Positions 10,124 through 20,727 are shown, counted from the first letter of the stretch. The stretch: 64,000 bases of DNA from Saccharopolyspora montiporae (GCF_015209505.1 NZ_JADEYC010000011.1:51719-115718); one strand, 5' to 3'. Made by a program: numbers and translations. Notes: generated by a model from the letters alone, not told the origin.

Positions 10124-12121
10124 GTGGCGGGAATCGTCCCCACACCGGTGCTGACCGGCCCGAGTCCGATCGATGAACCACGGCGCGATTCGGCGGTGCG
10201 GCTCACGCTGCGCAGCACGCTCGGCGAGCTGGTACTCGGGTCCGCGACCGCAGCCCTGGTGAGCCTGCTGCTGCAGTTCGCGGTGTCCCGGTTCACCATC
10301 GTCGAACCGAGCTTCGCACCGGAAGCCCTGGCCGCGGCCTCGTCGGCCGTCGTGCTGCTGGTCCTGTTCGCGCTGCTGGCGTTCGGCCACCGCCGCTCGC
10401 CGCGGTGGCTGCGGCTGCTGGGCAGCTGGGTGGCGCTGAGTTCGCTGTCCACGTTGGCCTTGGCCCTTCCGCTGCAGAGCACGCGCTTCTACTACGGCGG
10501 GTCCTCGGTGGACAACGGCTTCCGCATGCAGTACATGACGCGGATGGCCAGCACGGCCGGGCTCGCCGACATGAACTACGCCGAAACGGCCCCCTACTAC
10601 CCGGCGGGCTGGTTCTGGCTCGGCGGGCGGTTCGCCAACCTCATCGGCTGGGAGGGCTGGGCCGCCTACAAGCCGTACGCGCTGGCCTGGGTGGCGGTGA
10701 CCACCGTGCTCGCGTTCACCGTGTGGAGCGTCGTGGTGCGGCGCAGGCTCGCGCTGCTGGCCGCGGTGGTGACCGGCCTGTCCGGGATGCTGCACGGGAT
10801 CGAGGAACCCTACGCCTGGCCGTCCGCCGCCCTGCTGCCGCCGGTGGCCGTGCTGTGCTGGCACGCCCTGCGCCGCGAGCAGCGGGCCCCGCGCTGGACC
10901 CTGGCCTGCATCGGCGGGTTCGTCGGGTTCGCGGCGATCACCTACACGCTGCACTTCGCGTTCGCGGTGCTCATGGTGTTGATCATGGCCATGATCATCG
11001 GCGTGTCGAAGGTGCACCGCGGCGCACCGGCCGGCGCCACCGCGCGCGTGCTGTTCCTGCGGCTGCTGCCGATCGGCCTGGTCAGCCTGGTCATCGCGCT
11101 GATCGTGTGGCTGCCCTACCTGTGGTCGACCGGGTTCCTGCTGAACAACCCGCGCAGCGCCGCGCAGCACTACCTGCCCGAGGACAGCGCCTTCCTGCCG
11201 GTGCCGATGCTGGACAGCACCGTGTTCGGCGTGCTGTGCCTGGCCGGCTTCGCCTGGCTGCTGCTGCGCTGCACCCGCAGCGAGGTCGCCGCCGCGATGC
11301 TGTCCATCGTGGTCGCGGTGTACGGCTGGTTCCTGCTGTCCACCCTGGCGCTGCTGGCCAAGAGCACACTGCTGGCCTTCCGGCTGAACGTCATCCTCGA
11401 CGTGACGCTGGCCGCCGCGGGCGTGTTCGGGCTACTGGAGCTGATCGGCTACCTGCGGCGCACGCTGGACGCGCGGCACGCCGCGCGCATCGGGCTGCTG
11501 GCCGGCTCGCTGGGCCTGCTGGGCGCGGTCGCGATCAACCAGAACGCGCTCAGCGACACGCTCAAGGATTCCACCGAGGCCGCCTACTCCGACTACTACC
11601 CCACCGGCACCAACGCGGTGGGCGGCACGGACACCGCCGAGGACGGGGCCTGGCTGGACGACGAGATGCGGGCGATCGCCGAACTCACCGGCAAGCCGCC
11701 GCAGGAGAACATCGTGCTGTCCACCGACTACACACTCATGTCGTTCGCGCCCTACTGGGGCTTCCAGCAGGAGACACCGCACTACGCCAACCCGCTGGCC
11801 GACTACGACGGCCGGGCCGAGGAGATCGCCTCCTGGACCGAGGCGACGAACCCGGAGGACCTGCTGCACCGGCTGGACAGCAGCCCCTTCCCGGCGCCGA
11901 ACGTGTTCGTGCTGCGCAACAGCCCGAGCGCGCAGGACGCGGAACAGCCCGAGGTCGGCGGGGACTACGAGGAAGTGCTGGCGCTGCAGCTCAAGGAGGA
12001 CGCGTTCCCGCAGCAGCCCAACGTCCGCGACTACGACGTCTACTTCGACCCGGCGGCGTTCGCATCGCCGGAGTTCGTGAAGCGGCAGATCGGCCCGTAC
12101 AGCGTGATCGTGCGCCGGTGA
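10124..12121 (+). CDS. aftA: galactan 5-O-arabinofuranosyltransferase (AftA-type, GT-C)
   Basis: 665 residues, close to mycobacterial AftA. The first ~470 residues hold about ten to twelve membrane helices. The long loop after the second or third helix (GGSSVDNGFRMQYMTRM, then NYAETAPYYPAGWFWLGGR) is the conserved catalytic-loop region. The last ~190 residues form a soluble extracytoplasmic domain. AftA adds the first arabinofuranose from decaprenyl-phospho-arabinose to the galactan. This indicates arabinogalactan in the wall. No emb or other arabinogalactan genes are in the window. GTG 10124 gives the usual start; its ribosome-binding site is weak. Confidence 0.82.
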   Translation: MAGIVPTPVLTGPSPIDEPRRDSAVRLTLRSTLGELVLGSATAALVSLLLQFAVSRFTIVEPSFAPEALAAASSAVVLLVLFALLAFGHRRSPRWLRLLGSWVALSSLSTLALALPLQSTRFYYGGSSVDNGFRMQYMTRMASTAGLADMNYAETAPYYPAGWFWLGGRFANLIGWEGWAAYKPYALAWVAVTTVLAFTVWSVVVRRRLALLAAVVTGLSGMLHGIEEPYAWPSAALLPPVAVLCWHALRREQRAPRWTLACIGGFVGFAAITYTLHFAFAVLMVLIMAMIIGVSKVHRGAPAGATARVLFLRLLPIGLVSLVIALIVWLPYLWSTGFLLNNPRSAAQHYLPEDSAFLPVPMLDSTVFGVLCLAGFAWLLLRCTRSEVAAAMLSIVVAVYGWFLLSTLALLAKSTLLAFRLNVILDVTLAAAGVFGLLELIGYLRRTLDARHAARIGLLAGSLGLLGAVAINQNALSDTLKDSTEAAYSDYYPTGTNAVGGTDTAEDGAWLDDEMRAIAELTGKPPQENIVLSTDYTLMSFAPYWGFQQETPHYANPLADYDGRAEEIASWTEATNPEDLLHRLDSSPFPAPNVFVLRNSPSAQDAEQPEVGGDYEEVLALQLKEDAFPQQPNVRDYDVYFDPAAFASPEFVKRQIGPYSVIVRR

Positions 12122-12144
12122 TGCCCGCGCCGGTCGCCGCCGGA

Positions 12145-13356
12145 TCAGCGCAGCAGCACCGGTAGTTCGCGCAGGCCTCGGATCAGCGTGCTGTAGCGCC
12201 ACTGCGGTTCCCGCAGCGCAGGCGCCGCGCGCAGGCCGGGGAACCGGGCGGACAGCTGTCGCAGCGCGGTCCGCCCTTCCAGCCGGGCGAGCTGGGCACC
12301 GAGGCAGAAGTGGATGCCGTGCCCGAACGCGAGATGCCCCTGCGCCTCGCGCCGCGGATCGAACCGGTCCGGTTCGCCGAACCGCTGCGGATCTCGGTTG
12401 GCCGAGGCGATCGACACCCACACGACCTCGTGCGCGGGGATCTCGACCCCGCCGATGTCCACCGGCTGCACTGTGTGCCGGAACGTGCCGTGCATGACCG
12501 GGCTGTCGAACCGCAGGGCCTCCTCCACCACCGGCTCGACCAGTCCCGGGTCCGCGTGCAGCTCCCGCCACCTGCCGGGCTCGGCCAGCAGCGCCAGCAC
12601 GGCGTTGCCGATCAGGTTCACGGTCGTCTCGTGCCCGGCGATGAGCAGCAGAAACACCATGCTGATCAGCTCATCCCGGCTGAGCCGGTCGGCGTCCTCG
12701 GAGGCTTCGATCAGACCGGACACCAGATCCGCGTCCGGCTCGGCGCGCTTGCGCGCGACCAGCTCCCCCAGGTACCCGGACAGATCCGCGGCCGCGGCCG
12801 CGGCGGCACCCCGGTCGGAGGCGTCGAGCAGGGTGTTCGTCCAGGTGCGGAAGTCCTCGCGGTGCGCCTCGTCGACACCCAGCAGCTCGCAGATCACCTG
12901 GATCGGCAGCGGGAAGGCCAGCGCGTCCAGCAGATCGACCTCATCCCGATCACCGAAGGCGTCCAGCAGCCGCGCGGTCAGCCACTCCACCCGCGGGCAC
13001 AGTTCGTCCACCCGGCGCGCGGTGAACGCCTTGACGACGAGCTTGCGGATCCGCGTGTGGTCCGGCGGATCGAGGTTGAGCATGTGCTTGGCGATGGCGT
13101 CGTCGGGGGTGCCGCGCACCTGGTCGTTGGGCAGCTTGTCCTGCACGATCCGGCGCGCGCCGTCCACATCCTTGGACAGCCGCGGATCGGCCAGCGCCGC
13201 CCGGACGTCGGCGTAGCGGGTCACCACCCAGACCGGCAGGCCGTCCGAGGTGCGCACCCGGTGCGCCGGGCCCGCTTCGCGCAGCGCCGCGTAGCGTTCG
13301 TGCAGGTGCTGCACGAAATCGGCGTCGATGACGGTCGGGTGCTCGGTGGCGGACAT
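12145..13356 (-). CDS. cytochrome P450 (bacterial class I, CYP107-like)
   Basis: 403 residues. All P450 landmarks are present: I-helix AGHETT (240-245), K-helix E-x-x-R (EEALR, 278-282), and heme-binding FGHGIHFCLG with the thiolate Cys351. Early HMLNLDPPDHTRIRKLV is typical of actinobacterial CYP107/CYP105 enzymes, often in secondary metabolism or xenobiotic hydroxylation. No ferredoxin or reductase lies nearby, so redox partners must come from elsewhere. It converges with aftA and is divergent from the 13532 gene. Substrate unknown. Confidence 0.9.
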   Translation of the reverse strand: MSATEHPTVIDADFVQHLHERYAALREAGPAHRVRTSDGLPVWVVTRYADVRAALADPRLSKDVDGARRIVQDKLPNDQVRGTPDDAIAKHMLNLDPPDHTRIRKLVVKAFTARRVDELCPRVEWLTARLLDAFGDRDEVDLLDALAFPLPIQVICELLGVDEAHREDFRTWTNTLLDASDRGAAAAAAADLSGYLGELVARKRAEPDADLVSGLIEASEDADRLSRDELISMVFLLLIAGHETTVNLIGNAVLALLAEPGRWRELHADPGLVEPVVEEALRFDSPVMHGTFRHTVQPVDIGGVEIPAHEVVWVSIASANRDPQRFGEPDRFDPRREAQGHLAFGHGIHFCLGAQLARLEGRTALRQLSARFPGLRAAPALREPQWRYSTLIRGLRELPVLLR

Positions 13357-13531
13357 GCGGTCCCCTCCCGGTCGGCTCTGCCGACCAGTCAACCCGACCG
13401 CGACCGCCCTGTCAGACGCGCGGAGCAGGACCAGCCGCACGGAGCAGTCCGCGCCCGGCACTCGGGAGGAGCACGGGCACAACCCGAGGCATCGCACCGC
13501 GGAGCCGCCCGAACCGGTAGCGTGGCCCGAC

Positions 13532-14497
13532 GTGGCTGGCCCGGATCCCGTTGACGTACGACTGCTCAGCGTCGTCGCCGAGATGGGCCGTGCGGCGATC
13601 CCGGACATCGCCGGTCGGCTCAACATGGACGTGCGCGACGTCGGCGCCCGGTTGGCCGCGCTGTCCACGACCGGTCTGCCGATATCGATCGGTGTGGAGT
13701 GCGACCAGCAGGGCATCCGCAACGCGCTCGCCGCCGCCCAGGCGTGGGCGGCGCAGCACGCGACACCGCCGAGCGGACCGCACTACCCCGCGCACCCGAA
13801 CAGCGGCGGATACCCCGTGCCGCCGGGTTTCCCACCCGCGCACAGCGGAGGCCACCCGGTCCCGCACCCGCACTCCGGGCCGCATTCCGGCCCGCACCCG
13901 CCGCAGCACTCCGGTCCGAGCGGCCCGCAGGGCTTCGCGCCGGCGCCGCCACCGCCGCGCCCGCCCGCGCAGGACCCGGTCGCCACCTGGGGGCCACCGG
14001 GATCCGCGTCCTGGGCGCGCGGTGACCACGCCCCCGGCAGCCAGTTCGCCACCAGCCCGGCTCTGCCCCGGCCGCGCACCGGCCGGGTCGGCTCGGCGCT
14101 GGAGGTCGTGGGCGCGGAGGGCGAGCAGCTGAGCATGAAGCTGGTCGAGGTGGTGGACCCGGCCGATTTCCTGTTCACCGCAGCCGGTTACGAGCTGAAG
14201 GACGGGGAACGCGCCGTCGTGGTGCACACCGAGCTGACCAACCGCGGGCCGATCCCGTTCCAGGCGGTACCGGATGCGCACCTGGAACTGCTGGCCGCGG
14301 ACGGGTCCCCGGTGGCCGGGTCGACCGTGGCGCTGTCCTCGCGGCCGCCCTACCGCAGCGGCGTCGCCGCCGGGGAGACGGCCGGCGGGCACACCGTGTA
14401 CGTGCTGCCGGACGGCACCGAACTCACCGCGCTGCGCTGGCGGCCCGCCCCGGACGACGAGCGGCGCACGCTGAACTGGGACATCACCGACCTCTGA
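13532..14497 (+). CDS. winged-helix domain plus Pro/His-rich linker plus C-terminal beta domain, function unknown
   Basis: 321 residues with three parts. Residues 1-65 resemble an AsnC/Lrp-like winged helix (VRLLSVVAEMGRAAIPDIAGRLNM...VGARLAALSTTGLPI). Residues 80-165 are a low-complexity Pro/His/Gly/Ser linker with repeated SGPH and HPH units. Residues 180-321 look like a beta-sandwich of the DUF4352 kind (KDGERAVVVHTELTNRGPIPF and later strands). No signal peptide or membrane segment is seen. GTG 13532 is the start that begins the helical domain cleanly. I do not recognise a characterised family for the whole protein. Confidence 0.6.
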   Translation: MAGPDPVDVRLLSVVAEMGRAAIPDIAGRLNMDVRDVGARLAALSTTGLPISIGVECDQQGIRNALAAAQAWAAQHATPPSGPHYPAHPNSGGYPVPPGFPPAHSGGHPVPHPHSGPHSGPHPPQHSGPSGPQGFAPAPPPPRPPAQDPVATWGPPGSASWARGDHAPGSQFATSPALPRPRTGRVGSALEVVGAEGEQLSMKLVEVVDPADFLFTAAGYELKDGERAVVVHTELTNRGPIPFQAVPDAHLELLAADGSPVAGSTVALSSRPPYRSGVAAGETAGGHTVYVLPDGTELTALRWRPAPDDERRTLNWDITDL

Positions 14498-14531
14498 CGG
14501 CCGCGGAACTCCCGCGCGGCACCGGAACCCA

Positions 14532-14930
14532 TCACTCGGGGCGCAGCCAGCCGGACATCCCGCGGCGCTGCTGCCCGGACCGCTCGCGGCTGCGGTACTG
14601 CAGCGTCGGCCAGTCCTCGGCGGTCTCGCCCGCCGGGCTCTGCCCCGGGGAACTCTGCCCGGGGGCGCGGCCGGCGGCACCCGGATCCCCGAACACGGCG
14701 GGCGCGGCTTCGCCCACGTCCTCGGCACCGATCACGTCGGCGAGGCTGGTGAAGCCCTCCGGCGGGGTCGGCACGTCCGAACCCGGTACCTGGTCGCCGG
14801 GCGGTTCCTGGCCCGGTGGCGGCAGCGGGATGCCGCGCGGCGGCGTGGGCACGTCCGAACCCGCGAAAGTCCCCGCACCCGCGGCATCTCCCGCGCCGGA
14901 TCCCGCACCCGGGCCGTTCGACTCCACCAT
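14532..14930 (-). CDS. small acidic, Pro/Gly-rich hypothetical protein
   Basis: 132 residues, mostly disordered by composition. It contains two copies of GSDVPTPP followed by an RG or EG turn (about residues 25-34 and 50-60), then a short helix (FTSLADVIGAEDVGEAAP) and an aromatic/basic C-terminus (WPTLQYRSRERSGQQRRGMSGWLRPE). No known domain is recognised. It lies just upstream of rluD in the same direction. ATG 14930 is preferred because residues upstream of it look non-coding. Coding status rests on frame length and position. Confidence 0.45.
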   Translation of the reverse strand: MVESNGPGAGSGAGDAAGAGTFAGSDVPTPPRGIPLPPPGQEPPGDQVPGSDVPTPPEGFTSLADVIGAEDVGEAAPAVFGDPGAAGRAPGQSSPGQSPAGETAEDWPTLQYRSRERSGQQRRGMSGWLRPE

Positions 14931-14998
14931 CTCGCAACCTCCCTGGCCGGACCGCACGGCGGTGCACCAGCGCACCGCCACCACCAGGTTACCGCCGA

Positions 14999-15928
14999 TC
15001 ACCCGTCCTGATCACGAAGAACGTCCAGAGCGTGTTGCAGGTCGGCCGGATAGGGGCTGGTGTACTCGACGCGGCCGCCCGCGGGGTGCTCGAAGGCCAG
15101 GCTGCGCGCGTGCAACCACTGCCTGGTGATACCGAGCTTGCGGGCCAGCACCGGATCGGCCCCGTAGGTCAGATCGCCCGCGCACGGGTGGTTCAGCGCG
15201 GCGAAGTGCACCCGGATCTGGTGCGTGCGCCCGGTTTCCAGCTTGACGTCCAGCAGCGAGGCGGCACGGAACGCCTCCGCGGTCTCGTAGTGCGTCACGC
15301 TCGGCTTGCCGGTGGACACCACCGCGAACTTGTAGTCGTGCCGCGGATGCCGGTCGATCGGCGCGTCCACGGTGCCCGCGCTCGGATCCGGATGCCCCTG
15401 CACCAGCGCCTGGTAGCGCTTGTCCACGGTGCGTTCCTTGAACGCCCGCTTGAGCACCGTGTACGCGTGCTCGCTCTTGGCCACGACCATCACCCCGGTG
15501 GTCCCGGCGTCGAGCCGGTGCACCACGCCCTGGCGCTCGGCGGCACCGGAGGTGGCGATGCGCACGCCCGCCGCGGCCAGCCCGCCGACCACGGTCGGCC
15601 CGTCCCAACCAGGACTCGGGTGCACCGCGACGCCGATCGGCTTGTCCACCACCGCGATGTCGTCGTCCTGGTGCAGGATCTGCAGCCCGTCGACCGGGGT
15701 CGCCACCACCTCCAGCGGGGTCTCCGCCGGGGGCAGGGACACCTCCAGCCAGGATCCGGCCAATAACCGGTCGGACTTGCCGGCCGGACTGCCGTCCAGC
15801 ACGACGTCGCCGTCCGCGGCCAGCGCTGCCGCCGCACTGCGGGACAGCCCGAGCAGCTTGGCCAACCCGGCGTCCACGCGCATGCCGTCCAGCCCCTCGG
15901 GGACCGGCAGGGTTCGGAGATCGCTCAC
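14999..15928 (-). CDS. rluD: RluA-family 23S rRNA pseudouridine synthase
   Basis: 309 residues. An N-terminal S4 RNA-binding domain (residues 12-60, [30 protein letters not shown]) is followed by the pseudouridine synthase domain. The catalytic Asp is D140 in HRLDAGTTG. The late segments [10 protein letters not shown] and [10 protein letters not shown] are also present. By family it isomerises uridines in helix 69 of 23S rRNA; exact target is inferred. It starts with GTG at 15926-15928, overlapping the lspA stop by 4 nt (GTGA). Order ileS-lspA-rluD is common in actinobacteria. Confidence 0.92.
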   Translation of the reverse strand: MSDLRTLPVPEGLDGMRVDAGLAKLLGLSRSAAAALAADGDVVLDGSPAGKSDRLLAGSWLEVSLPPAETPLEVVATPVDGLQILHQDDDIAVVDKPIGVAVHPSPGWDGPTVVGGLAAAGVRIATSGAAERQGVVHRLDAGTTGVMVVAKSEHAYTVLKRAFKERTVDKRYQALVQGHPDPSAGTVDAPIDRHPRHDYKFAVVSTGKPSVTHYETAEAFRAASLLDVKLETGRTHQIRVHFAALNHPCAGDLTYGADPVLARKLGITRQWLHARSLAFEHPAGGRVEYTSPYPADLQHALDVLRDQDG

Positions 15929-16536
15929 GATTCGTTCTCGCTGGTCTTGTTCTTCCTGGTGTGCACCGTGCCGTCGTAGTCGCGCCCCAGCAGCGACATC
16001 AGCACCACGAGCACACCTCCGCACACGATCGCCGAGTCGGCGATGTTGAACACCGGCCAGTACTGCCCGTTGGGCCCGAAGACCGACAGGAAGTCCACCA
16101 CGTGCCCCTGCAGCGGTCCGGGCGCCCGGAACAGCCGGTCGACGAGGTTGCCGCAGGCACCGCCGAGCACCAGGCCCAGCCCGATGGCCCAGCCCGTGGA
16201 GCGCAGCTTCGGCGCCAGCCAGATGATCACACCCACGACCACCAGCGCCAGCAGCGCCAGCAGCCAGGTCAGCCCGGTCGCCAGCGAGAAGGCCGCACCC
16301 GGGTTGCGCAGCACGTCCAGGTAGATGAGCCCGCCGAGCGCCCGGACCGGCGGCCCGCCCTCCAGGGTGGCCACCACGGCGACCTTGGTGACGGTGTCCA
16401 GCAGCAGCGCCACCGATGCGACACCGAACAGCAGCACGAGCAGTTTCCGGGGTCTGCGCCGCACTCCGCCACCGCCTTCGCTGCCGGTACCGGTCGGGTG
16501 CTCTGCTGGCGGCTGCTCGGTGCTCACACCGGCCAT
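15925..16536 (-). CDS. lspA: lipoprotein signal peptidase (signal peptidase II)
   Basis: 203 residues with a ~30-residue basic cytoplasmic N-terminus and four membrane helices. The two catalytic aspartates of the A8 peptidase family are D133 in GNLVDR and D167 in FNIADSAI. It cleaves the signal peptide of diacylglyceryl-modified prolipoproteins before the lipidated Cys. ATG 16534-16536 is used; a GTG three codons later is possible. The gene overlaps rluD by 4 nt and follows ileS after 74 nt. Confidence 0.93.
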   Translation of the reverse strand: MAGVSTEQPPAEHPTGTGSEGGGGVRRRPRKLLVLLFGVASVALLLDTVTKVAVVATLEGGPPVRALGGLIYLDVLRNPGAAFSLATGLTWLLALLALVVVGVIIWLAPKLRSTGWAIGLGLVLGGACGNLVDRLFRAPGPLQGHVVDFLSVFGPNGQYWPVFNIADSAIVCGGVLVVLMSLLGRDYDGTVHTRKNKTSENES

Positions 16537-16610
16537 TGTCCCCGACCGGCCCCGGTGCGACCGCGTCGCCCACGCCGGGACCGGTCCGAACGGCACTCCA
16601 CCGGAGGTGG

Positions 16611-19600
16611 TCAGGCCCGGGTGACGGTGACGCCGATCTCGGTGCCCTCGCCGACGCTGCCGGTGACACCGTCCGCCTCCCCGGCGCGCACCGACTCGGC
16701 CAGCGTCTCGCCCGCGATGAACTCGCGGTGGGCCTGCAGCGCGGCCACCACCTCGTCCGGCGCCGAGACCAGCACGTCCACCCGGTCGGAGACGTGCAGA
16801 CCGGCCTCCCGGCGCGCTTGCTGCACCACGCGCACCAGGTCCCGCGCGATGCCCTCGGCGGCCAGGTCCGCGGTCACCTCGGTGTCCAGCGCGACCAGGC
16901 CGGCACCGCCGGGCAGCGCACCGGCCGCACCGGTATCGGTGGACACCAAGCGCTCGGTGAACTCGCCCTCCTGCAACTCGATGCCCGCGGCCAGCACCGC
17001 CCCGCTCGACGTCCGGGTCCATTCCCCGGACTTGACCGCCTTGATCACCTTCTGCACGTCGCCACCCAGCCGGGGACCCGCCGCGCGGGCGTTGACCGCC
17101 ACCTCGAACCGGCCGTGCGCGGCGACATCGGTGCTCAGCCGCACCTGCTTGACGTTGACCTCGTCGCGGATCAGGTCGGTGAACGGCTCCAGCGACTCGG
17201 CGTGCGGGGCGGCCACCACCAGCTCGGCCAGCGGCAACCGGACGCGCAGCTTGTCCGACTTGCGCAGCGCCAGCGCCGCCGAGCACACCTGCCGGACCCG
17301 GTCCATGGTCGAGACCAGCGCCGGGTCGGCGGGCAGCTCGTCCACCGCGGGCCAGTCCTGCAGGTGCACCGAGCGGCCGCCGGTGAGCCCGCGCCACACG
17401 GCTTCCGCGGTCAGCGGCAGCAGCGGCGCCACCACGCGGCAGGTGGTCTCCAGCACGGTGTGCAGCGTGTCGATCGCCTGCTGGTCCCCGGCCCAGAACC
17501 GGTCCCTGGAACGGCGCACGTACCAGTTGGTCAGCACCTCCAGGAAGTCGCGCACCGCGGCGCAGGAACCGGCGAGGTCGAACGAGTCCATCGCCGCGCG
17601 CACATCGGTGGCGAGCTCGTCGGTCTTGGCCAGCACGTAGCGGTCCAGCACGTGCTCGCTGTCCGTGCGGTAGGTGCCGGTGGTGCCCGCGGCGTTGGCG
17701 TACAGCGCCAGGAAGTACCACGAGTTCCACAGCGGCAGCACCGCCTGGCGGACCGCGTCCCGGATGCCGCGCTCGGTCACCACGAGGTCGCCGCCGCGCA
17801 GGATCGGGCTGGCCATCAGGAACCAGCGCATCGCGTCCGAGCCGTCCCGGTCGAAGACCTCGTTGACGTCCGGGTAGTTGCGCTTGGACTTCGACATCTT
17901 CTGCCCGTCGTGGCCGAGCACGATGCCGTGCGCGGCGACGTTGGCGAACGCGGGCCGGTCGAACAGCGCGGTGGCCAGCACGTGCAACGTGTAGAACCAG
18001 CCGCGGGTCTGGCCGTTGTACTCGACGATGAAGTCGCCCGGGTAGTGGTGCTCGAACCACTCGGCGTTGGCGAACGGGTAGTGCACCTGCGCGAACGGCA
18101 TCGAGCCGGACTCGAACCAGCAGTCCAGCACCTCGGGGACCCGCCGCATCGTGGAGTTCCCGGTGGGGTCGTCCGGATTCGGCCGGGTCAGCTCATCGAT
18201 GTTCGGCCGGTGCAGGTCGTCGGGCCGGACTCCGAAGTCGCGCTCGATCTCGTCCAGCGACCCGTAGACGTCGGTGCGCGGGTGCTCCGGATTGTCCGAG
18301 ACCCACACCGGGATCGGCGAGCCCCAGTAGCGGTTCCGCGAGATGTTCCAGTCGCGCGCGTTGGCCAGCCACTTGCCGAACTGGCCGTCCCGGATGTGCT
18401 CGGGCACCCAGTTGATCTGCTGGTTGAGCTCGACCATCCGGTCGCGGAACCGGCTGACTGCCACGAACCACGAGGACACGGCGCGCTGGATCAGCGCGTT
18501 GTCGCAGCGCCAGCAGTGCGGGTAAGGGTGCTCGTAGGTCTCGTGGCGCAGCAGGAGCCCGGCCTGCTTGAGGTCGCGGGTGATCGGCTTGTTCGCGTCG
18601 AAGACGTGCATGCCCTGGTACGGCGGGACGTCACCGGTGAACCGGCCGTGCGCGTCGACCGGGACCACCGGGTCGATCCCCGCGGCGTCGGTGACGGCCT
18701 TGTCCTCCTCACCGAATGCCGGCGCGATGTGCACGATCCCGGTGCCATCTTCGGTGGTGACGTAGTCGGCGGACAGCACGCGGTGCGCGTTCTCCCGGCC
18801 GGCGAAGAAGTCGAACGGCGGGGTGTAGGCGGTGCCGATCAGCTCGGCGCCCGGGAACCGGGCCAGCACGTGGTCGGCGACGTCCTCGCCGAATTCGCGC
18901 GCGTAGGCGGCCAGCCGCGCCTCGGCCAGCACGTAACGCTGCTGCCCGCCGCCGGGCGCCACGAGCACGTAGTCGACCTCGGGATGCACCGCGGCCGCCA
19001 GGTTGGACGGCAGCGTCCACGGCGTCGTGGTCCACACCAGCGCCAGCGCACCGTCCAATGACGTCCCGGGGGCGTTCAGCCGCAGGCCCGCGGTCACCGC
19101 CGGGTCCTGCCGCGGCCGGTAGACGTCGTCCATCCGGGTCTCGGTGTTGGACAGCGGCGTCTCGCAGCGCCAGCAGTACCAGAGCACCCGGAAGCCCTCG
19201 TAGACCAGACCCTTGTCCCACAGGGTCTTGAACGCCCACATGACGCTTTCCATGTAGTCCAGGTCGAGCGTCTTGTAGTCGTGCGCGAAGTCGACCCAGC
19301 GCGACTGCCGGGTGACGTAGTCCTGCCACTCGTCGGTGTAGCGCAGCACTGAGGTCCGGCAGACCTCGTTGAACGCGCCGACGCCCATCGCCTCGATCTC
19401 GGACTTGGAACTGATCCCGAGCTGCTTCTCCGCCTCGACCTCGGCGGGCAGGCCGTGGCAGTCCCAACCGAAGCGGCGCTCGACGCGGCGGCCGCGCATC
19501 GTCTGGTACCGCGGGACGGCGTCCTTGACGTAGCCGGTCAGCAGGTGGCCGTAGTGCGGGAGCCCGTTGGCGAACGGCGGGCCGTCGTAGAAGACGAACT

Positions 19601-19769
19601 CGTTCGCGCCGTTCTCGCCGGCCTCGCGGGCCTGCACGGATGCCTCGAATGTCCGGTCCTGCGCCCAGAAATCCAGCACCCGGCGCTCGATCTCCGGGAA
19701 CGCGGGCTGGGCCGCGACACCCTGCTGCGCGTTTCCGGCGCCGTCGAGCTGAACTTTCGGGTAGGCCAT
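16611..19769 (-). CDS. ileS: isoleucyl-tRNA synthetase, long (eukaryotic-like) type
   Basis: 1052 residues. Charges tRNA-Ile. The class I signatures are HYGH at 72-75 and KMSKS at 624-628, with the CP1 editing domain between them and the anticodon-binding and C-terminal domains after. Length and signature spacing match the long IleS form found in actinobacteria, mycobacteria and eukaryotes, a form often associated with mupirocin tolerance; tolerance here is inference. ATG 19769 is preceded by GAGGAG. Expression appears to be controlled by the T-box leader upstream. Confidence 0.96.
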   Translation of the reverse strand: MAYPKVQLDGAGNAQQGVAAQPAFPEIERRVLDFWAQDRTFEASVQAREAGENGANEFVFYDGPPFANGLPHYGHLLTGYVKDAVPRYQTMRGRRVERRFGWDCHGLPAEVEAEKQLGISSKSEIEAMGVGAFNEVCRTSVLRYTDEWQDYVTRQSRWVDFAHDYKTLDLDYMESVMWAFKTLWDKGLVYEGFRVLWYCWRCETPLSNTETRMDDVYRPRQDPAVTAGLRLNAPGTSLDGALALVWTTTPWTLPSNLAAAVHPEVDYVLVAPGGGQQRYVLAEARLAAYAREFGEDVADHVLARFPGAELIGTAYTPPFDFFAGRENAHRVLSADYVTTEDGTGIVHIAPAFGEEDKAVTDAAGIDPVVPVDAHGRFTGDVPPYQGMHVFDANKPITRDLKQAGLLLRHETYEHPYPHCWRCDNALIQRAVSSWFVAVSRFRDRMVELNQQINWVPEHIRDGQFGKWLANARDWNISRNRYWGSPIPVWVSDNPEHPRTDVYGSLDEIERDFGVRPDDLHRPNIDELTRPNPDDPTGNSTMRRVPEVLDCWFESGSMPFAQVHYPFANAEWFEHHYPGDFIVEYNGQTRGWFYTLHVLATALFDRPAFANVAAHGIVLGHDGQKMSKSKRNYPDVNEVFDRDGSDAMRWFLMASPILRGGDLVVTERGIRDAVRQAVLPLWNSWYFLALYANAAGTTGTYRTDSEHVLDRYVLAKTDELATDVRAAMDSFDLAGSCAAVRDFLEVLTNWYVRRSRDRFWAGDQQAIDTLHTVLETTCRVVAPLLPLTAEAVWRGLTGGRSVHLQDWPAVDELPADPALVSTMDRVRQVCSAALALRKSDKLRVRLPLAELVVAAPHAESLEPFTDLIRDEVNVKQVRLSTDVAAHGRFEVAVNARAAGPRLGGDVQKVIKAVKSGEWTRTSSGAVLAAGIELQEGEFTERLVSTDTGAAGALPGGAGLVALDTEVTADLAAEGIARDLVRVVQQARREAGLHVSDRVDVLVSAPDEVVAALQAHREFIAGETLAESVRAGEADGVTGSVGEGTEIGVTVTRA

Positions 19770-19785
19770 CGCGGGCTTCGCTCCT

Positions 19786-20010
19786 CGCGGTCGTCGTCGT
19801 GTTCCGCCGCACAGCACCGGTTTTCCGGTGCCGAACGGGGACGACACACCGCACGCGCAGCGCACGGGTCCGCGGTACCACCCCGCTTGCCGCCCGCCGG
19901 GGACGGCCTCTCCTCCTCGGCTGTCACGGGCCGGACCCGTCCGGTTCTACTGGGACCCGCAGGTCCGTTCTTCCGGAAGCTCCCCGGTGATGGCCGGATC
20001 GTCGCCTGCT
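19786..20010 (-). ncRNA. isoleucine T-box leader of ileS
   Basis: On the minus strand the canonical T-box core GGTGGTACCGCG lies at about 19871-19883. Upstream, the specifier region CCATCACCGGGGAGC presents ATC, an isoleucine codon, at 19991-19989, just as in actinobacterial ileS leaders. The motif AGTAGAACCGGACGG lies between. A -10-like TATGCT at 20022-20017 would start the RNA near 20010. After the core comes a perfect hairpin GCACCGG-TTTT-CCGGTGC (19814-19831) with no U-tract, then GAGGAG and the ileS ATG. This fits translational control, in which uncharged tRNA-Ile frees the ribosome-binding site. Confidence 0.9.
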
Positions 20011-20075
20011 TCCACCAGCATAGCCGGTGCGCACCACCCCGCGGCCGGAGCCCCTGCGGCCAGGTCGGACGGGCG

Positions 20076-20651
20076 CTAGCGGCCGCCTGCCCGACCGGCC
20101 AGCGTGGCGTAGGGCGCACAGCGAGCGCAGGGCGTGAACCCCAGCTCCTGCGCCTCGCGGAACGGCAACCCGATCGTCTCCCGGTCCCGCAACCACGGGC
20201 AGTCCGGCAGGTGGTAGCGCGGGTACTCGTCCACGACCAGCACCTGGGCGTCCGGATCGGGCGCCGGGGGCTGCTCCCAGCGGGTCGTCGCCGCGGGCGT
20301 CGCGGTTCCGCCGCGATCCCGGTCGGCTACGGAATCCCGCCCCAACAGCGCAGTTCCGCCGGATGCCGCCGACTCCGCGCTCCGGCCGGTGATCGGGTTC
20401 TCGTCCGGATCCCCGGGCACAGGTTCCGGCCCCACCACGGTGGGCTGCCGGTCCGTTCCGGGTGCGGGCTCCGCCTCCGGGCCCGCGGCCGGACCGGCGC
20501 GGCGCCGACGGCGGCGCTCGGCCACCAACAGCGCCGCCCCCAGCACGCTGAGCAGCACGGAGATCCAGCCCCATGCGGGCTCACCCACCCCGACGGCACC
20601 GACCAGGACTCCGGCCGCCAGGACCACCAGCAGCAGTACGACCACCAGCAC
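20076..20651 (-). CDS. membrane-anchored protein with Cys-pair (Ada-like zinc) C-terminal domain
   Basis: 191 residues. Two hydrophobic segments occupy residues 1-44, followed by a basic RRRRRR stop and an ~80-residue Pro/Gly/Ala linker. The C-terminal ~50 residues, YHLPDCPWLRD then FTPCARCAP, carry His and three Cys in the pattern of a small metal-binding fold resembling the N-terminal Ada zinc domain. Such domains occur in actinobacterial membrane proteins near divIVA/ileS. Function unknown. GTG 20651 is the longest start; the first residues are already the membrane helix. Confidence 0.62.
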   Translation of the reverse strand: MLVVVLLLVVLAAGVLVGAVGVGEPAWGWISVLLSVLGAALLVAERRRRRRAGPAAGPEAEPAPGTDRQPTVVGPEPVPGDPDENPITGRSAESAASGGTALLGRDSVADRDRGGTATPAATTRWEQPPAPDPDAQVLVVDEYPRYHLPDCPWLRDRETIGLPFREAQELGFTPCARCAPYATLAGRAGGR

Positions 20652-20727
20652 GGGCTATCACGCTCCTCGCCGGACCAGATCCGGCCTCTGCGCCGCACAC
20701 CGGTTGAACCGGGCCGCGACATGCGCA

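Noticed and set aside
16416..19061. 881-codon plus-strand frame opposite ileS
   Set aside because: Same codon-bias shadow; no domain or plausible start site, and ileS is complete on the other strand.
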